A program made the position numbers and the translations under genes. The notes under the pieces were generated by a model. It saw only the letters and a program-made list of their open reading frames with translations. It made no database searches and was not told the origin of the DNA. A stretch of 64,000 bases of DNA from Cryobacterium arcticum (GTDB taxonomy: Bacteria > Actinomycetota > Actinomycetes > Actinomycetales > Microbacteriaceae): NCBI RefSeq assembly GCF_003185895.1, contig NZ_QHLY01000010.1, forward strand, positions 1-64,000, given 5' to 3'. Positions 40,665 through 49,232 of the stretch are shown here, piece by piece. Numbering within the stretch: the first letter of the stretch is position 1; the number at the start of each line of letters is the position of its first letter.

Positions 40665-42116
40665 TTAGGGGAGGGTGCGGGTGGAGACCAGCTGCTTGTA
40701 CCAGCGAGCGCTGTCTTTGGGGGTACGCACCAGGGTGTCGTAGTCCACGTGCACGATGCCGAACCGCTTGGAGTAGCCGTAACCCCACTCGAAGTTGTCC
40801 ATCAGCGACCAGACCTGGTAACCGCGGAGGTCCACGCCTCTGGCCATGGCCCGGTGGGCGGCGGTGAAGTGGCGGCGCAGGTAGTCGGTGCGGGCCTCAT
40901 CGTGCACCCGGGGGCCGTCGTCGGTCTGCACGACCTCGTCGGCGAACGCGGCGCCGTTCTCGGTCACCATCAGCGGCTGGTTCGGGAACTCCTCATGCAG
41001 GGCGACGAGCAGGTCCTCGAGGCCCGCGGGTTCGATGTTCCAACCCATCTCGGTGTACGGGCCGGGCTGGGCGAGGAACTCGACCCGGTCGGCGCCGGGC
41101 CAAGGTGAAGCCCCGACGTCCTTGTGGCCGTCGGCGTTCTGCCGGTCCGACTCGCCGTCCCACAGCCGCACCAGGGTGGTGGAGTAGTAGTTCACGCCGA
41201 GCACGTCCAGCGGCTGCTGGATGATCTCGGTGTCGCCCGGCAGCACGAACGCCCAGTCGGTGATCGCCTTGGTGTCTTCCAGCACATCCGCCGGATATTC
41301 ACCCTTCAGCAAGGGCCCCAGGAACACCCGGTTGGCCAGCGCGTCGATCTGGCGCACGGCCTCTGGGCCGGTCTCACCCTCGCCGCGCAGCACGTGCAGG
41401 TTGAGCGTGATGGAGAAGTTCGGGTTGTTGGTCACCAGGGGCTTGAGCGCCAGGATCGCCAGGCCGTGGGCCAGGTTGAGGTGGTGCACCGCGGTGAGCG
41501 CCTCGGCGCCGTCGGTGCGGCCGGGCGCGTGCGCACCGGAGCCGTAGCCCAGGTACGCCGAGCACCACGGTTCGTTCAGCGTGGTCCAGGTGTCCACCCG
41601 GTCGCCGAACGCCTCGCCCAGAATTGTCGCGTAGTCGGCGAAGGCGTAGGCGGTGTCCCGGTTGGTCCAGCCGCCCTCGTCTTCCAGGGCCTGCGGCAGG
41701 TCCCAGTGGTACATCGTGACGATCGGGCGGATGTCCCGCTCGAGCAGGCCGTCGATCAGGCGCCGGTAGAAGTCCAGCCCCGCCTCGTTGGCCGGTCCGC
41801 GACCGGTGGGCTGGATGCGCGACCAGGAGATGGAGAACCGGTAGGCGTGCAGGCCCAGCGACACCATCAGGTCGAGGTCTTCCTCGAGCCGGTGGTAGTG
41901 GTCGGCGGCGACGTCGCCGGTGTCACCGTTCCAGACCAGGCCGGGGGTGTGGCTGAAGGTGTCCCAAATGGACGGTCCCCGGCCGTCTTCGTCGACCGCG
42001 CCCTCGATCTGGTAGCTGGCCGTGGCGGAGCCGAAAATGAACGACTCGGGAAAGACGAGGCCGGAGTCGCGGTAGTCGGGCGAGCCCTGGCTGACGGGAG
42101 GGTCGGTAAGGGTCAT
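40665..42116 (-). CDS. Beta-glucosidase, glycoside hydrolase family 1
   Basis: 483 aa, full length. FIFGSATASYQIEGAVDEDGRGPSIWDTFSHTPG at the N-terminus; acid/base E182 in TLNEPWCSAYLGYGSGAHAPG; nucleophile E386 in MVTENGAAF; C-terminal SLMDNFEWGYGYSKRFGIVHVDYDT. No signal peptide, so cytoplasmic. ATG overlaps the GH31 stop as ATGA. Together with the alpha-xylosidase it would degrade xyloglucan oligosaccharides stepwise: GH31 uncovers glucose, GH1 removes it. Confidence 0.96.
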   Translation of the reverse strand: MTLTDPPVSQGSPDYRDSGLVFPESFIFGSATASYQIEGAVDEDGRGPSIWDTFSHTPGLVWNGDTGDVAADHYHRLEEDLDLMVSLGLHAYRFSISWSRIQPTGRGPANEAGLDFYRRLIDGLLERDIRPIVTMYHWDLPQALEDEGGWTNRDTAYAFADYATILGEAFGDRVDTWTTLNEPWCSAYLGYGSGAHAPGRTDGAEALTAVHHLNLAHGLAILALKPLVTNNPNFSITLNLHVLRGEGETGPEAVRQIDALANRVFLGPLLKGEYPADVLEDTKAITDWAFVLPGDTEIIQQPLDVLGVNYYSTTLVRLWDGESDRQNADGHKDVGASPWPGADRVEFLAQPGPYTEMGWNIEPAGLEDLLVALHEEFPNQPLMVTENGAAFADEVVQTDDGPRVHDEARTDYLRRHFTAAHRAMARGVDLRGYQVWSLMDNFEWGYGYSKRFGIVHVDYDTLVRTPKDSARWYKQLVSTRTLP

Positions 42117-44461
42117 CGGAGGGTGGCCTTTCGGTCGGTCGACGCGACCGGGGCGCCACCGGCGAGCCGGGCCCGGAACGGAGCGGCCGAATCGCTGGTC
42201 ACGACGGTGTCGTCGTCGGAGATCGTGATGGTGAAGGTGGTGGTCGTGCCGTCAAGCGGGTTGGCAACGTCAACGGTGCGGGACTCCCCCACCCCGTCGG
42301 CCCTGCCGGGGTACACGGTGACGAGGGCGTCATCCGTGTAGTCATAGTCTGGCCTGTCCGCGCGCGATCCGGTAACAATCAAGGCTCCCCCGCGCACCCA
42401 CAGCGGGATGCTGTCGAAGGCGTGGGTCTCGCGGCGCCAGATCGGGCCCTCGACGACCTCGTCGGTCAGGTAGTTGGTCCAGGTGCCGGCGGGCAGGTAA
42501 TACTGCACGTCGCCGGACTCGCTGAACACCGGAGCCACGAGCAGGTCGCTGCCCAGCAGGTACTGCCGGTCGAGGTAGTCCACCGCCGGGTCGCCCGGGA
42601 ACTCGAGCTGCATCGGCCGCATGAACGGGGCGCCGGTCTCGTGCGCGGTGAGTCCCACCTGGTAGAGGTAGGGCATCAGCTCGAGCTTGAGCGTGGTGAA
42701 CCGGCGGGTCACGTCGACCGCGCTCTGGCCCGGCTCCTCCCGGCCGTCGTCGAACAGCCACGGCACCCGGTAACTGGTGGAACCGTGCAGCCGGGAGTGG
42801 CTGGAGAGCAGGCCGAATGCCAGCCAGCGCTTGAACACGGCCGGGTCGGGCATGCCCTCAAAGCCGCCGATGTCGTGGCTCCAGAAACCGAAGCCGCTGA
42901 ACGCGAGCGACAGCCCTCCGCGCAGGGTCTCGGCCATCGACTCGTAGCTGGAGGAGTTGTCTCCGCCCCAGTGCACCGGCTGCATCTGGCCACCGACGGT
43001 GGCCGAGCGGGCGAACAACACCGCGTCGCCCTCACCTCGGTGCTCCTGCAGCACCTCGAACACGGCCTTGTTGTAGAGCTGGCTGTACCAGTTGTGCATC
43101 ACGTCGGGCGAGGAGCCGTCGTGCCAGACCACATCCGTGGGGATGCGTTCGCCGAAGTCGGTCTTGATCGCGTCGACGCCCTGGGCGAAGAGGCCGCGCA
43201 GCTTGTCCTGGAACCACCGGGTCGCGGCGGGGTTGGTGAAGTCGACCAGGCCCATACCGGCCTGCCACATGTCCCATTGCCAGACGTCGCCGTTGGCCTT
43301 CTTCACCAGGTAGCCGGCCGCGGCGGCTTCGGCGAAGATGCCGGCGCGCTGGGCGATGTACGGGTTGATCCAGGCGCTCACGTGCAGGTTCTTCTCGTGC
43401 AACCGGGCGAGCATGCCCTCCGGGTCGGGGAAAACCTTGGGGTCCCACTCGAAATCGGTCCAGTTGAATTCGCGCATCCAGAAGCAGTCGAAGTGGAACA
43501 CGCTCAGCGGCAGGTCGCGCTCGGCCATGCCGTCGATGAAGCTGTTCACCGTGGCCTCGTCGTACTGGGTGGTGAACGAGGTCGACAACCACAGGCCGTA
43601 CGACCAGGCCGGAACCTTCGCCGGCCGGCCGGTGAGCCGGGTGTAGCGCTCGAGCACATCCTTCGGGGTCGGGCCGTGGATCACCAGGTACTCCAGCGCC
43701 GGGCCGGCCACCGAGAACTGCACCCGCTCGACGGCCTCGGTGCCCACCTCGAAGGAGACGTGCTCCGGGTGGTTCACCAGCACGCCGTAACCCCGGTTGG
43801 TGAGGTAGAACGGCACGTTCTTATAGGACTGCTCACTGGAGGTGCCGCCGTCGGCGTTCCAGATGTCGATGGTCTGGCCGTTCTTGATCAGCGGGCCGAA
43901 CCGCTCGCCGAGGCCGTAAACCAGTTCGCCCACCCCGAGGGAGAGCTGCGCGTGCGTGTACGCCGGCGCCGGGGCCAGGCCCGTGGCGGTGACACCGGCC
44001 ACCCCGGCCGGTTCGGCGGAGATGGGCGCGCCGGGGGCCAGGCTCATGTGCCCGATCGACTTGTGGCCGCTCTCGGTGAGGGTCTTGCCGTCGGCCTCGA
44101 AGCTGAGGTTCCAGGGGCTGCCCTGTTCGATCCGGGCGGTGAGCGGCCCGGCGGTGAGCGTGCCGCCGGCGGCGTCGATGTCGATGATGCCGCCATCCGG
44201 TTCTGCGCCGACGAGTTCGAAACCGGGGCCGGTGGCGGCGCCGGTGTGCTGCTCGACCCGCACCTTGATGATGCCGTCCAGCGGCGAGGAGAGGGTCACG
44301 GTGAGCAGGGCGCGGTTGAGCACGTCGCCGCGGCGTTCGATCACCTTGGTGGGGGCGGTGATGCGGATGCTGCCGCCGGTCGGTTCGATGTCGTACGCTT
44401 CCTGCGCGTAGAGCGCGGTGACGCCGGGGCGGGTGTGCCAGAAACCATCGGTGAATTTCAT
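42113..44461 (-). CDS. yicI: Alpha-xylosidase, glycoside hydrolase family 31 (YicI type)
   Basis: 782 aa. The N-terminus MKFTDGFWHTRPGVTALYAQEAYDI is the YicI signature. Nucleophile D435 in AIKTDFGERIP, acid/base D501 in PVHWGGDNSSSYESMAETLRGGLS; GLWLSTSFTTQYDE and VFHFDCFWMREFNWTDFEWD supply the -1 subsite typical of alpha-xylosidases rather than alpha-glucosidases. It removes non-reducing alpha-1,6-xylose, as in isoprimeverose or xyloglucan fragments. Cytoplasmic. Directly after the ABC permease genes (2-nt gap). Confidence 0.95.
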   Translation of the reverse strand: MKFTDGFWHTRPGVTALYAQEAYDIEPTGGSIRITAPTKVIERRGDVLNRALLTVTLSSPLDGIIKVRVEQHTGAATGPGFELVGAEPDGGIIDIDAAGGTLTAGPLTARIEQGSPWNLSFEADGKTLTESGHKSIGHMSLAPGAPISAEPAGVAGVTATGLAPAPAYTHAQLSLGVGELVYGLGERFGPLIKNGQTIDIWNADGGTSSEQSYKNVPFYLTNRGYGVLVNHPEHVSFEVGTEAVERVQFSVAGPALEYLVIHGPTPKDVLERYTRLTGRPAKVPAWSYGLWLSTSFTTQYDEATVNSFIDGMAERDLPLSVFHFDCFWMREFNWTDFEWDPKVFPDPEGMLARLHEKNLHVSAWINPYIAQRAGIFAEAAAAGYLVKKANGDVWQWDMWQAGMGLVDFTNPAATRWFQDKLRGLFAQGVDAIKTDFGERIPTDVVWHDGSSPDVMHNWYSQLYNKAVFEVLQEHRGEGDAVLFARSATVGGQMQPVHWGGDNSSSYESMAETLRGGLSLAFSGFGFWSHDIGGFEGMPDPAVFKRWLAFGLLSSHSRLHGSTSYRVPWLFDDGREEPGQSAVDVTRRFTTLKLELMPYLYQVGLTAHETGAPFMRPMQLEFPGDPAVDYLDRQYLLGSDLLVAPVFSESGDVQYYLPAGTWTNYLTDEVVEGPIWRRETHAFDSIPLWVRGGALIVTGSRADRPDYDYTDDALVTVYPGRADGVGESRTVDVANPLDGTTTTFTITISDDDTVVTSDSAAPFRARLAGGAPVASTDRKATLR

Positions 44462-44463
44462 AA

Positions 44464-45387
44464 CTACTTGACTGCTCCTGCGGTGATGCCCCGGGTGAGG
44501 GTGCGTTGGAAGATGAGGAAGAAGATCAGGGTGGGCAGCAGGCCCAGCAGCGCCGAGGCGCTGGTGGTGGTGACGTCCATCAGCCGGTCGCCCTGCAGCA
44601 CGGCGATGGAGACCGGAACGGTCTGGCTCGCGTTGCTGACCAGGAAGGTGAGTGGAATGAGGAACTCGTTCCAGGTCCAGATGAAGAAGAAGATGATCAG
44701 CACGCTCAGGGTGGGCTTGGTGATGGGGTAAACCACCCGGTAGAGGATCGTCCAGCGGCTGGCGCCATCCAGCGACGCCGCTTCAAGGATCTCCTTGGGG
44801 AATGTACCGAGCACACTGGCCAGCAGGTAGGTGCCGAAGGCGCTCTGGATGACCACGAAGATGATGATCACGGCCCACTGGTTGTCGTACAGGCCCACGG
44901 TCTTGAACATGAAGTAGAGCGGGTAGAGCAGCACTTCCTGCGGCAGCATGTTGGCCAAGAGGATCAGCAGCACGATCCAGGTGCGTCCGCGCACCCGGCC
45001 GATGCCGAGGGCGAACGCATTCAGCAGGGAGATGGCCACGGCCAGGATCGCCACGACGCTGGAGATGAAGAAGCTGTTCCAGAGCTTCTCCGGGAAGTTC
45101 ACGCGCTCCCAGAAGTTGACCATGCCGTCGAAGTACAGGTCGGTGGGCAGGGTGAGCGGGCCGGCGGCGTTGTAGTCGGCCGGGGACTTGAACGAGTTGA
45201 TCAGGATGAGGAAGAACGGCACCGCGATCAGGAGGCCGATCAGGATGGCGACGAGAAGGATCATCCAGTCGCCGAAGGTCTTGCGGGTGGTGCTGCTGCG
45301 GTTCTTCTTCTTCCGGGCCGGGGCAGCGGGGCCGCCGGTCGGAGTCGCGGGGCCAGCCGGCTCCCGGACGGTGATCGTTGTCGACAT
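44464..45387 (-). CDS. Sugar ABC transporter permease, MalG type (second system)
   Basis: 307 aa from the ATG at 45387 (its A-T overlaps the upstream stop as TAATG). Basic N-terminal tail with ARKKKNRSSTTRK, six TM segments; NSFKSPADY in the first loop, EAA loop EAASLDGASRWTILYRVVYPITKPT. The longer reading from 45909 is a different frame. No ATPase in this operon. Confidence 0.93.
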   Translation of the reverse strand: MSTTITVREPAGPATPTGGPAAPARKKKNRSSTTRKTFGDWMILLVAILIGLLIAVPFFLILINSFKSPADYNAAGPLTLPTDLYFDGMVNFWERVNFPEKLWNSFFISSVVAILAVAISLLNAFALGIGRVRGRTWIVLLILLANMLPQEVLLYPLYFMFKTVGLYDNQWAVIIIFVVIQSAFGTYLLASVLGTFPKEILEAASLDGASRWTILYRVVYPITKPTLSVLIIFFFIWTWNEFLIPLTFLVSNASQTVPVSIAVLQGDRLMDVTTTSASALLGLLPTLIFFLIFQRTLTRGITAGAVK

Positions 45388-46364
45388 TAGCGTTCCTCTT
45401 CTTTGCGCTCGAGTCGGGTCTGGGCGAGGAGGAAGACGACCGAGACGGCGGCGATGACGATGGTGAGCGCGGTGGCGATGGTGGCGCCGTAGCCCACCTG
45501 CTGGGACTGGAAGAACTCGCTGTACGCGTAGTAGGCAGGCACGATGGTGGAGGTGCCGGGGCCGCCGCCGGTCAGGGTGTAGATGGGCCCGAAGACCTTG
45601 AGGGCGGCAATGGTGCAGGTGAGGGTGACCACGAAGATCTCGGGGCGGATGATGCTCACCGTGATGGCCATGAACCGCTGGATCCAGTTGGCGCCGTCGA
45701 GTTCGGCGGCCTCGTAGAGTTCGGGGTCGACCCGCTGCAGGGCGGCCATGAAGATCACGATCGGGTAGCCGAGCTGCACCCAGATCATGATCACCATGAT
45801 GCTGGGCAGGGCGGTGTCGGGGCTGCCGAGCCAGTTGTGGGCGAGGTTGCCCAGGCCGATGTTCTCCAGCACCTGGTTGAGCGCGCCGTTCTGCGGGCGC
45901 AGGATCCATCCGATCACGATCGCGGCCACGACGCCGGGGAGGATCTGCGGCAGGTAGTAGGTGGCGCGCAGGAAGCTGGCGATCTTGCCGCCGAACTTCT
46001 TACCGATCAGGTCGAACAGCATGGCGGCCAGCACCAGGCCGAGCAGGGTGGGTACGACCACCATGGCCACGATCATGGCGATGGAGTTGCCGAACGAGGT
46101 CCAGAAGGTGGTGTCGCCGGCGAGCTTGACCCAGTTCTCCAGGCCGACCCATTCCGGGGGCTTGATGCCGCGGTAGTCGGTGAAGGTGAGGTAGATGTTC
46201 CAGACCAGGGGCACCACGATGATGAGCGTGAGGAGCGCCAGGCCCGGGATCAGGTAGATCCAGAATGTCTTGGGATTGCTTCCCGGAATGAGGCTCTGCC
46301 GCACAGGCTTGTTGCCTGTCTTCAGAGCATCACCGGGCGCATCGGCTACGGATGCTGTCGTCAT
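45387..46364 (-). CDS. Sugar ABC transporter permease, MalF type (second system)
   Basis: 325 aa from the ATG at 46364 with AGAAGGA upstream. FWIYLIPGLALLTLIIVVPLVWNIYLTFTDY at TM1 and EAA loop EAAELDGANWIQRFMAITVSIIRPE. Pairs with the MalG-type protein. Located after the binding-protein gene and a stem-loop. Confidence 0.93.
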   Translation of the reverse strand: MTTASVADAPGDALKTGNKPVRQSLIPGSNPKTFWIYLIPGLALLTLIIVVPLVWNIYLTFTDYRGIKPPEWVGLENWVKLAGDTTFWTSFGNSIAMIVAMVVVPTLLGLVLAAMLFDLIGKKFGGKIASFLRATYYLPQILPGVVAAIVIGWILRPQNGALNQVLENIGLGNLAHNWLGSPDTALPSIMVIMIWVQLGYPIVIFMAALQRVDPELYEAAELDGANWIQRFMAITVSIIRPEIFVVTLTCTIAALKVFGPIYTLTGGGPGTSTIVPAYYAYSEFFQSQQVGYGATIATALTIVIAAVSVVFLLAQTRLERKEEER

Positions 46365-46382
46365 GCGATGTCCTTCTGGTGA

Positions 46383-46410
46383 GGCCAGGGGCCGGTGAGG
46401 GCCCCTGGCC
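46383..46410 (-). other. Stem-loop between binding-protein and permease genes
   Basis: GGCCAGGGGC (46383-46392) and GCCCCTGGCC (46401-46410), loop CGGTGAGG. Same position as the hairpins at 7775 and 53291: directly after a solute-binding-protein gene and without a U-tract. Confidence 0.65.
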
Positions 46411-46450
46411 GTCGAGCAGGGTGGCACCCGGAGCGGATGCCGGGAGGGAG

Positions 46451-47749
46451 TTAGCCGACGATGTCGTCGACGCCGGACTGGTACTGGCCGCCGAGTTGTT
46501 CGTTGACCTCAGCGGGCGACTTGGTGTCGTTGATGAGCTCCTGCAGGCCGGCGTTCAGTTCGTCGTAGAACGTCGCGGTGGGCCAGTCCGGGTAGAACGC
46601 GATGCCGTCGCGCTCGGTCAGGGTGTTGAAGTTGCCGATCAGTTCCTGGCTCTTCGGGTCGGTGATGTCTTCCGTGTTCGCAGCGACGGGGATGCCACCG
46701 TTGTTGCCGATCAGAGCCTGGATCTCCGGGCGCATCGTGATATCGATGAACTGGGCGGCGAGGTCCTTGTTCTTGGCCTTCTCCGGGATGACCCACATGT
46801 TGCCGGCGGAGCCGGGCGACATCTCGGCCTCGGGGAAGAGGAAGGTGCCCCAGTCGAAGCCGGTGGCCTCGGTGGTGAAGCGGTTGTGCCACCAGGAACC
46901 CGAGAAGAAGATCGGGTAGGTGCCGTTGATGAACGCGGTGCCGGCATCCTCTGCCTTGAAGCCGCTGGCGTCGGTGGAGATGTAGCCGGCGTCGGTCCAG
47001 TCCTTGATGGTCTCGGTCGCGTAGGTCAGCTCGGGGCCAGACCAGTCGACGTCGCCGGAGTAGAGCTGGTAGTCGTCGACGAAGCTGCGGTCGGCCTTCG
47101 AGAGTGCGAGCTGGTACCAGAGCTGGCCGAGCGGGTATTCGGCGGCCGATTCGGCCAGAGGGGTGATGCCCTGGTCGGTGAACGCCTTCATCACGGTCTC
47201 GAGTTCGGCGACCGTGGTGGGCACCTCGAGGCCGGCAGCCGCGAACATGTCCTTGTTGTAGTACATCTCCACGAACTCGCCGTAGTTGGGAACACCGTAG
47301 AACGCGCCGGAGCCCATGATGCCGTCTTCGTCGTAGCGCGCCGTGGTCTGCAGCGACGGTGCGAGGGCGTCATCCCAGCCGTACTCGGCGTAGTCGTCGT
47401 CGAGGTCGCTGAGCAGGCCTTGACTGGCGAGCAGGCCGGCGGTGGCGTTGCCCTTGTTGTATTCGAGGATGTCGGGGGCCTCGTTGGAATTGAGCACCTG
47501 GCTGGCGGTGGAGCGGATCTGCTCGAAGCTCTTCTCTTCGAATTCGACCGTGGCGCCGGTTTCCTCTTCGAAGACCTTGATGGCTTCGTCCCAGGCGATT
47601 CCCATCGCGCTGGTTTCGCTCTCGAAGTGCCAGAGCTTGAGGGTGTTGTCGTCGCCGCCGCCGGAGCCGCCGGCCGAGCAGCCGGAGAGGAGGAGGGCGC
47701 TGACGCCCAGCACGGCAATGCCGGCGAGGCTTCTCTTGGTTTTCTTCAC
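46451..47749 (-). CDS. Sugar ABC transporter substrate-binding lipoprotein (second system)
   Basis: 432 aa from the GTG at 47749 (AAGGAAG upstream). Lipobox LLSGC near residue 23 then Ser/Gly spacer; LWHFESETSAMGIAWDEAIKVFEEETGATVEFEE and PYG-like YGVPNYGEFVEMYYNKDMF, GTFLFPEAEMSPGSAGNMWVIPEKAKNKD are CUT1 motifs. First gene after its LacI regulator. Ligand likely a xylose-decorated glucan oligosaccharide given GH31 and GH1. Confidence 0.93.
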   Translation of the reverse strand: MKKTKRSLAGIAVLGVSALLLSGCSAGGSGGGDDNTLKLWHFESETSAMGIAWDEAIKVFEEETGATVEFEEKSFEQIRSTASQVLNSNEAPDILEYNKGNATAGLLASQGLLSDLDDDYAEYGWDDALAPSLQTTARYDEDGIMGSGAFYGVPNYGEFVEMYYNKDMFAAAGLEVPTTVAELETVMKAFTDQGITPLAESAAEYPLGQLWYQLALSKADRSFVDDYQLYSGDVDWSGPELTYATETIKDWTDAGYISTDASGFKAEDAGTAFINGTYPIFFSGSWWHNRFTTEATGFDWGTFLFPEAEMSPGSAGNMWVIPEKAKNKDLAAQFIDITMRPEIQALIGNNGGIPVAANTEDITDPKSQELIGNFNTLTERDGIAFYPDWPTATFYDELNAGLQELINDTKSPAEVNEQLGGQYQSGVDDIVG

Positions 47750-47829
47750 GGTTCTACTTCCTTGTAGGGGTGCGCCGGTGGGGCGCAAGGTGATGATCAG
47801 GAGCTGTGGTGCGGTGGTGCAGGATGCTG

Positions 47830-47843
47830 TCGAAACGTTTCGA
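47830..47843. promoter_or_regulatory. LacI operator upstream of the second transporter operon
   Basis: TCGAAACGTTTCGA, a perfect CpG-centred 14-bp palindrome, 81 nt upstream of the binding-protein GTG. A variant recurs before the lacI-type gene itself (48953). Confidence 0.8.
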
Positions 47844-47877
47844 TAGTGCCGACGGCGAAAGGGATCCTTTCCGGGGG

Positions 47878-48894
47878 CTAGGGACGGGAGGTGAGGGGGG
47901 CTGTCGAGCCGAGCTCGACGTACGTCGGGTCGATGTACTCGACGTGTGGCTCGACGTCGCCGGCAAACTGCGCCATCGTGAGCTCGATTGCGCGAGTGCA
48001 GGACAGGTCAGCGGGCAGGGGGATCACGTCGAGCGGCGGGTTGAGATGGTCGGTGGAGAAGCTGGAGCAGGCCGAGATGACCGAGAGGTCGTTCGGCACG
48101 CTGACGCCGCGCTGGCTGAGCAGGTCGAGCACCATGGATTGCACCGGTTCGTTGCAGTGCAGCACCAGCCCGGTCATGCCGGGCAGGGTGGCGCTGAGCC
48201 CGTCGAGCGCGGCGCGCACGCCGGCCGATTCCTCGGGCGCGGGGGTGAAGCCCACGGTGGCACCGAGGCGGGTGGCCTCGGCCAGGAAGGCGTCCCGGAA
48301 TCGGGGCGGGAAGTTCGAGCCGCGTTCGTAGACCAGGGGTGCCTGGCCGATCAGGCCGATCTCGCGGTGACCGAGGTCGACCAACCGGCGCACGGCCAGC
48401 TCGGCGGCACGCTCGAAGTCGAGGTCGACGCAGGTGAGGCCGTCGGTGTCGTCCGGGATGCCGATCACGGTGGCGGGCAGTCCGAGTTCGCGCACCAGGT
48501 CGGTGCGGGGATCCGACGTCGACACGTCGAGCAGCACGATGCCGTCGACGAGCGAACTGCGCACCACCCGGCGAAGACCGCTGGTGGCCTCGTCCTGGGT
48601 GAGCAGGAGCACGTCGTAGTCGTACTTGCGGGCGGCCGTGACCACCGAGAGCACGAAGGTCATGTGCGCCGGAGCGTGGGTGCCGGCGTGCAACGGAGCG
48701 CTGAGCGCGAGGATCTGGGTGCGCGCGCCCTTGAGCATCCTGGCCCCGGCGTTGGCCCGGTAGTCGAGCTCGAGAACCGCGTCGTCGATGCGCTGCTTGG
48801 TGGAGGCGGCGATGGACCGCTTGCCGCTCAGGGCGTAGGACACCGTGCTGATGGACACCCCGGCGACGCGTGCCACGTCGTGAATGTTGGCCAT
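47878..48894 (-). CDS. LacI-family transcriptional regulator (second system)
   Basis: 338 aa. HTH ANIHDVARVAGVSISTVSYALSGKRSIAASTKQRID, then DYRANAGARMLKGARTQILALSAPLH (hinge and first strand) and LDFERAAELAVRRLVDLGHREIGLIG. The late block LSVISACSSFSTDHLNPPLDVIPLPADLSCTRAIEL is typical of actinobacterial sugar repressors. Lies immediately upstream of the transporter operon on the same strand with operators on both sides. Confidence 0.94.
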   Translation of the reverse strand: MANIHDVARVAGVSISTVSYALSGKRSIAASTKQRIDDAVLELDYRANAGARMLKGARTQILALSAPLHAGTHAPAHMTFVLSVVTAARKYDYDVLLLTQDEATSGLRRVVRSSLVDGIVLLDVSTSDPRTDLVRELGLPATVIGIPDDTDGLTCVDLDFERAAELAVRRLVDLGHREIGLIGQAPLVYERGSNFPPRFRDAFLAEATRLGATVGFTPAPEESAGVRAALDGLSATLPGMTGLVLHCNEPVQSMVLDLLSQRGVSVPNDLSVISACSSFSTDHLNPPLDVIPLPADLSCTRAIELTMAQFAGDVEPHVEYIDPTYVELGSTAPLTSRP

Positions 48895-48952
48895 CAGGAC
48901 TCCGTCGTCAATAGGGTGTGTCGGTCTGGTGCGGGTGCGGCCTGAACGAAGC

Positions 48953-48964
48953 TAAACGTTTCGA
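48953..48964. promoter_or_regulatory. Degenerate LacI operator before the regulator gene
   Basis: TAAACGTTTCGA: core AAACGTTT plus right half of the 47830 palindrome, 59 nt before the regulator start. Suggests autoregulation. Confidence 0.55.
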
Positions 48965-49070
48965 CTGGCTCGCTAGGGAGCCTAAGTCACCCCACCCCGG
49001 TTGCGCAAGCCATTTGTGGTGATTGCCGACAAATACCTGATGGGCGGGGCCCGCGCACTCTCCCCACCCG

Positions 49071-49210
49071 CTGGTCGAGCCTGTCGAGACCGCGCACGCG
49101 TCGACATTCGCGGGCCACGACACAGGCACGTCACCAGGTCTCGACAAGCTCGACCAACGAGGACGGCGCGTCTCGCGGGCACGTCACCGGGGCTCGACAC
49201 GCTCGACCGG
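49071..49210. repeat. Three copies of the dispersed TCGACA-GCTCGACC motif
   Basis: Copies at 49071-49091 (reverse orientation), 49137-49160 and 49191-49210; the latter two belong to an imperfect 53-nt tandem duplication beginning GCACGTCACC at 49126 and 49179. This 338-nt stretch between the LacI and ROK genes (48895-49232) otherwise holds only the LacI promoter. Confidence 0.75.
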
Positions 49211-49232
49211 CACGGAGGGCCCGGCTCCGGGT

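Noticed and set aside
42422..44731. 769-codon open frame opposite the GH31 gene
   Set aside because: Antisense shadow of the alpha-xylosidase and start of the permease.
49071..49210. Possible insertion-sequence remnant
   Set aside because: No transposase fragment, no terminal repeats or target duplication; short motif copies only.
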